Positions 7,691 to 9,833 of a stretch of DNA of 9,833 bases are shown one piece after another. Both the position numbers and the translations under genes were made by a program. This DNA comes from an uncultured Acidimicrobiia bacterium. GTDB taxonomy: Bacteria > Actinomycetota > Acidimicrobiia > Spongiisociales > Spongiisociaceae. How positions within the stretch are numbered: position 1 is the stretch's first letter; every line of letters starts with the position of its first letter. The stretch covers positions 1 through 9,833 of the forward strand of contig CALCCX010000178.1 in the NCBI GenBank assembly GCA_937900165.1. Reading direction: 5' to 3'. The notes under the pieces are model-generated. The model was not told where the DNA came from, did not search any database, and saw nothing but the letters and a program-made list of their open reading frames with translations.

Positions 7691-8107
7691 TCAGCTCGGT
7701 GGGTAGACACCCACGTTTTTGGATTCTTCCGTCTGCCAGAAGATGTCTGCGATTGCTTCGATCCTGGTGATCAGGTCCTCGGCCACAGCCGGGTCCATCG
7801 ACTTTTTTGCGTCACCGGCAGCTTTGATGGCCAGCCAGAACATATTGTGCAGATCAGGGAAGGCCTCTAGATGATGCGGCTTGAAGAAATCCGTCCACAG
7901 CACCGAAAGATGGTGCTTGACCAACTCGGCCTGGGTCTCCTTGATCGAAATGCAACGCGCCCTGAATACCTCGTCGTCACTGCCGTGGTACTTCTGGGCC
8001 GCTTTGAGAACCGACTCGGCCTCGATTCGCGCCAGGGCCGGATCGTACACGCCGCAAAACAAGTCACAGTGGGCGTGAGCGGTTCGCTTCGGGGCGAAGA
8101 ATCCCAT
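7691..8107 (-). CDS. sodN: Nickel-containing superoxide dismutase
   Basis: SodN converts superoxide to oxygen and hydrogen peroxide with a nickel centre. The 138-residue precursor has a 12-residue leader (MGFFAPKRTAHA, keeping the FAPK seen in Streptomyces), which must be removed so that His13 becomes residue 1. The nickel hook HCDLFCGVYDP supplies the ligands His1, Cys2 and Cys6; Asp3, Tyr9 and Glu17 are also kept. Alignment with Streptomyces SodN from memory, without gaps through this part, shows three changes in mature numbering: Pro5 to Phe, Arg47 to Gln (residue 59) and Tyr62 to Phe (residue 74). The C-terminus is about 9 residues longer than in Streptomyces. A strong Shine-Dalgarno sequence GAGGAGG (complement of 8115-8121) fixes the start. 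The gene is divergent from its likely maturase sodX. Family assignment is secure; activity is inferred. Confidence 0.95.
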   Translation of the reverse strand: MGFFAPKRTAHAHCDLFCGVYDPALARIEAESVLKAAQKYHGSDDEVFRARCISIKETQAELVKHHLSVLWTDFFKPHHLEAFPDLHNMFWLAIKAAGDAKKSMDPAVAEDLITRIEAIADIFWQTEESKNVGVYPPS

Positions 8108-8138
8108 GATGTTGCCTCCTCAATTGTGGTCGGGTCAG

Positions 8139-8148
8139 ACGATACACT
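8139..8148. promoter_or_regulatory. Overlapping candidate -10 elements for sodN and sodX
   Basis: In the short gap between the divergent genes, the minus strand carries TATCGT (complement of 8139-8144), which would give sodN a leader of roughly 25-30 bases containing GAGGAGG. The plus strand carries TACACT (8143-8148), facing sodX. Both fit the actinobacterial TANNNT pattern and overlap by two bases. No clear -35 accompanies either, and I saw no obvious Nur or Fur box. Confidence 0.3.
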
Positions 8149-8182
8149 TCCTCTGATCGTGCCGACACCGACCCGCCGTCAA

Positions 8183-8662
8183 ATGGTGAATCTGCGAGCA
8201 GCCACAGCCATACTCATATTGGGGTTCACCACCATTCCAACCTATATCCGCCGATTCGAGGTGGCCGAACGGTCGATGTCTCCGAGCTTGGCGCCCGGCG
8301 ACTACCTGATCTCTGTCATCTCCAAGCAACCAAGGGTTGGCCACATCGTGATCTACCCGTCGCCTGACGATCCTTCGTTCTTCCTGGTCAAGCGGGTGAT
8401 CGCTCTCGGTGGCAGCCGAGTAACGCTGGATCGGGGAATCGTCACCGTTGACGGAACCATCCGCAGGGAGGCGTGGTCCCACGGCCACGGTGGTGGAGGC
8501 GAATGGGAGGTTGGTCGCGACGAGTTGTTTGTCCTCGGCGACGACCGGTCCATCAGCAGAGGTGACTCTGCCACCATCGGTCCGCTGGCAGTAAAAGCCA
8601 TCGATTCAATCGTTCGTTTCCGATACTGGCCGCCCACCAGGTTCGGTCCGGTCCGAACCTGA
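8183..8662 (+). CDS. sodX: Ni-SOD maturation protease, signal-peptidase-I-like
   Basis: This serine protease of the signal peptidase I (S26) type is expected to remove the SodN leader so that the new N-terminal histidine can bind nickel. From ATG 8183 it has 159 residues: one hydrophobic anchor (about 4-22), the catalytic-serine motif ERSMSPSL (Ser31), the general-base lysine in VKRVIALGG (Lys70), and the late signal-peptidase box VLGDDRSISRGDSATIGPL (117-135). All parts of the Ser-Lys dyad are present. No Shine-Dalgarno sequence precedes 8183. GTG 8159, in frame and 10 bases after a TACACT, is a credible alternative start adding 8 residues. The open frame extends further upstream into the antisense of sodN, but that part is not credible coding sequence. 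Assignment as SodX rather than a general signal peptidase rests on its position beside sodN. Confidence 0.88.
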   Translation: MVNLRAATAILILGFTTIPTYIRRFEVAERSMSPSLAPGDYLISVISKQPRVGHIVIYPSPDDPSFFLVKRVIALGGSRVTLDRGIVTVDGTIRREAWSHGHGGGGEWEVGRDELFVLGDDRSISRGDSATIGPLAVKAIDSIVRFRYWPPTRFGPVRT

Positions 8663-8669
8663 GAATTTT
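8639..8669 (+). terminator. Intrinsic-terminator-like hairpin at end of sodX
   Basis: AGGTTCGG (8639-8646) and CCGAACCT (8653-8660) form a perfect 8-bp stem with loop TCCGGT, followed after five bases by TTTT (8666-8669). The stem overlaps the last seven codons and the first base of the stop codon of sodX. The T-run is short and offset, so termination is likely but not certain. Confidence 0.55.
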
Positions 8670-8692
8670 CCCCACCGCCGCCTCGAACGGCG

Positions 8693-8698
8693 TAGTGT
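8693..8698 (+). promoter_or_regulatory. Candidate -10 for leaderless ACT-domain mRNA
   Basis: TAGTGT fits TANNNT and ends 7 bases before the ATG at 8706, the spacing expected if transcription begins at or next to the start codon. There is no Shine-Dalgarno sequence before 8706. A -35 is not evident. Confidence 0.45.
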
Positions 8699-8705
8699 CA
8701 ATGCG

Positions 8706-9095
8706 ATGCAGGAGCTGGTGATTCGAGTCGCCAACCGGCCGGGAATGCTGGCCTCCATATCTGAAGCGATCTCCGAAGCAGGGGTGAACATCGAAGCACT
8801 CGCTGCCTTCGGACTCGATGACGAGGGAATGGTAAGACTGCTGGTCGATGATGCGTCATCGGCTCGCCGAGTCTTGGAAGAAGCAGACATTGGTTACGAC
8901 GAGCGTGAGATCCTCACAACGGTCATCCCACACGCTCCTGGCAGCCTCGCCGCGCTAACCCAACAGCTAGCCGCCAGTTCGATCAACATCGAAGCGATCT
9001 ACGCGCTCGGCGCAGATCCGGCCGGCATCCACCTGGCATTGGCCGTCGACGATCGCGACGCAGCAGCGGACATTCTCGGGCCGCTGGAAGGGTAA
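8706..9095 (+). CDS. Tandem ACT-domain protein
   Basis: This 129-residue soluble protein consists of two ACT domains (about 2-62 and 69-128) and nothing else. The repeats are visible by eye: NRPGMLASISEAISEAGVNIEALAAFG in the first aligns with HAPGSLAALTQQLAASSINIEAIYALG in the second. Each has the P-G-x-L turn (Gly13 and Gly79) where amino acids or other small ligands bind in ACT families. With no catalytic domain attached, it is probably a free-standing small-molecule sensor or a regulatory partner of an amino-acid-metabolism enzyme. The local context gives no target. The start at 8706 is chosen over the out-of-frame ATG at 8701; there is no Shine-Dalgarno sequence and a TAGTGT lies just upstream, so the mRNA is probably leaderless. 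Confidence 0.88.
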   Translation: MQELVIRVANRPGMLASISEAISEAGVNIEALAAFGLDDEGMVRLLVDDASSARRVLEEADIGYDEREILTTVIPHAPGSLAALTQQLAASSINIEAIYALGADPAGIHLALAVDDRDAAADILGPLEG

Positions 9096-9232
9096 CGGCA
9101 ACGGGCCGGCCTGCACGGGAGGACCTGGACGGCCTTCCGCCTTCCGCTATCCGCCGCTGTCGGCCGTCGATGGAGGTGGCGGGGCGGTCACCGGCTTGCG
9201 CTCCTGGCCACCCTCCGTCACACTCTGTCGCC
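9096..9232. other. Intergenic region with two imperfect hairpins
   Basis: GACGGCC (9128-9134) pairs with GGCCGTC (9162-9168) across a 27-base loop. GGAGGTGGC (9172-9180) pairs with GCCACCCTCC (9207-9216) with one bulged C. Neither is followed by a T-run. CACACT (9219-9224) ends 8 bases before the GTG at 9233 and is a weak -10 candidate for a leaderless start of the lipoprotein gene. Confidence 0.3.
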
Positions 9233-9833
9233 GTGCGACTTCGATTCATCCTCGTCCTCATTGCATTCGCCCTCGTAGCCACCGCTTGCGGCAGCGACTC
9301 GGACAACGCCGCCGACACAACGACCTTGGCGACCGCTGCACCAACAACCTCCTCGCCGGTCACCACGACACCGGAAACCACTACGACCCAGATTGCCACC
9401 ACGACCACGGTGCAGGGACCAGTCTCGCCGCTCAATGGCCTACCCGTGGAAGACGAGGCACTCCTGGCCAGGCAGCTGGTTGCCGTCAAGATCGACAACC
9501 ATTGGAACGCCAGACCGCAATCGGGCATCGAGCAGGCAGACGCGATGATGGAATTGCTCGTCGAGGCCGGTCTAACCCGTTTCGTCGCCCTCTTCCATAC
9601 AACCGACAGCGAATTCGTCGGGCCGATGCGTTCAGGTCGACCAACCGATCCCACGCTGATTCGACCCCTGAACGGTGTCATGACCATCTCAGGAGCCCAA
9701 CCCTGGATCATCAGCAGAATCCTTGCGTTGGACGTGCAGCTCGTCGGCGATCTCGGACGCCCGGTCACGTTCAGAAGCAGCGAGCGGCGAGCTCCCCACA
9801 ACCTCTACGCAAACACCAACGAAGTGCGAAACG
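9233..9833 (+). CDS. DUF3048 (YerB-like) lipoprotein, 3'-truncated by window
   Basis: The gene starts at GTG 9233 and is open to the last base, giving 200 codons. The product begins MRLRFILVLIAFALVATACGSD, a lipoprotein signal peptide with lipobox ATAC; Cys19 would be lipidated, anchoring the protein outside the membrane. A Thr- and Pro-rich linker (about 28-60, many TTT runs) follows. The DUF3048 N-terminal domain then begins at SPLNGLPV, with the family-like stretches VAVKIDNHWNARPQSGIEQAD, LVEAGLTRFVALFH and GPMRSGRPTDPTLIRPLNG. The role of DUF3048 is not established, though members are extracytoplasmic and YerB of Bacillus is the usual reference. No Shine-Dalgarno sequence is present, so the start is tentative but is supported by the complete signal peptide. 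The C-terminal part of the domain lies beyond the window. Confidence 0.88.
   Translation, partial: MRLRFILVLIAFALVATACGSDSDNAADTTTLATAAPTTSSPVTTTPETTTTQIATTTTVQGPVSPLNGLPVEDEALLARQLVAVKIDNHWNARPQSGIEQADAMMELLVEAGLTRFVALFHTTDSEFVGPMRSGRPTDPTLIRPLNGVMTISGAQPWIISRILALDVQLVGDLGRPVTFRSSERRAPHNLYANTNEVRN

Noticed and set aside
7871..8182. N-terminal extension of the sodX frame
   Set aside because: It would run antisense through most of sodN; the signal-peptidase-like part starts only near 8183 (or GTG 8159).
9360..9411. ACC/ACG-rich stretch as a DNA repeat
   Set aside because: It encodes the Thr-rich linker typical of actinobacterial lipoproteins; codons vary, so it is protein-level composition.
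8983..9801. 272-codon open frame on the minus strand
   Set aside because: It is antisense to the ACT gene end and the DUF3048 lipoprotein, is low-complexity (Val- and Arg/Ser-rich) and resembles no known family.

Overview
The window is the left end of a contig from a high-GC bacterium. It is most likely an uncultured actinomycete, possibly of the class Acidimicrobiia. The basis is a Ni-type superoxide dismutase (NiSOD) with an actinobacterial FAPK leader, cysteine-containing SLH repeats, a threonine-rich DUF3048 lipoprotein with the lipobox ATAC, probable leaderless starts, and GC-rich codon use. The class-level placement is inference.

Bases 1-179 are not biological sequence. They are a low-complexity AT-rich tail, an Illumina P7 sequence, an 8-base index and the TruSeq read-2 primer, all fused to the insert. 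The real genome therefore starts near base 180, inside a methionyl-tRNA synthetase gene (metG) that has lost its first part. A 102-bp GC-rich imperfect palindrome (1524-1625) fills the gap between metG and a convergent gene for a secreted beta-helix protein with three C-terminal SLH repeats (1645-3882, minus strand).

Divergent from that gene is a tightly packed four-gene operon (4044-7609) in the order ATPase, permease, ATPase, permease. Its junctions are a 1-base gap, a GTGA overlap and an ATGA overlap. It encodes two ABC-2-type transporter pairs that are probably made together; the substrate cannot be read from the sequence.

A GC-rich hairpin separates this operon from the convergent gene sodN, a NiSOD. 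sodN is divergent from sodX, the signal-peptidase-like protease expected to cut the SodN leader and expose the Ni-binding histidine. SodN keeps the nickel ligands (His1, Cys2, Cys6) but differs from the Streptomyces enzyme at mature positions 5, 47 and 62, which makes it the most interesting protein here.

After an intrinsic-terminator-like hairpin at the end of sodX come a small tandem-ACT protein with a likely leaderless promoter and a DUF3048 (YerB-like) lipoprotein that runs off the right edge. I found no tRNA, rRNA, CRISPR array, insertion sequence or phage gene. Apart from the artefact at bases 1-179, no stretch longer than about 165 bp lacks a gene.
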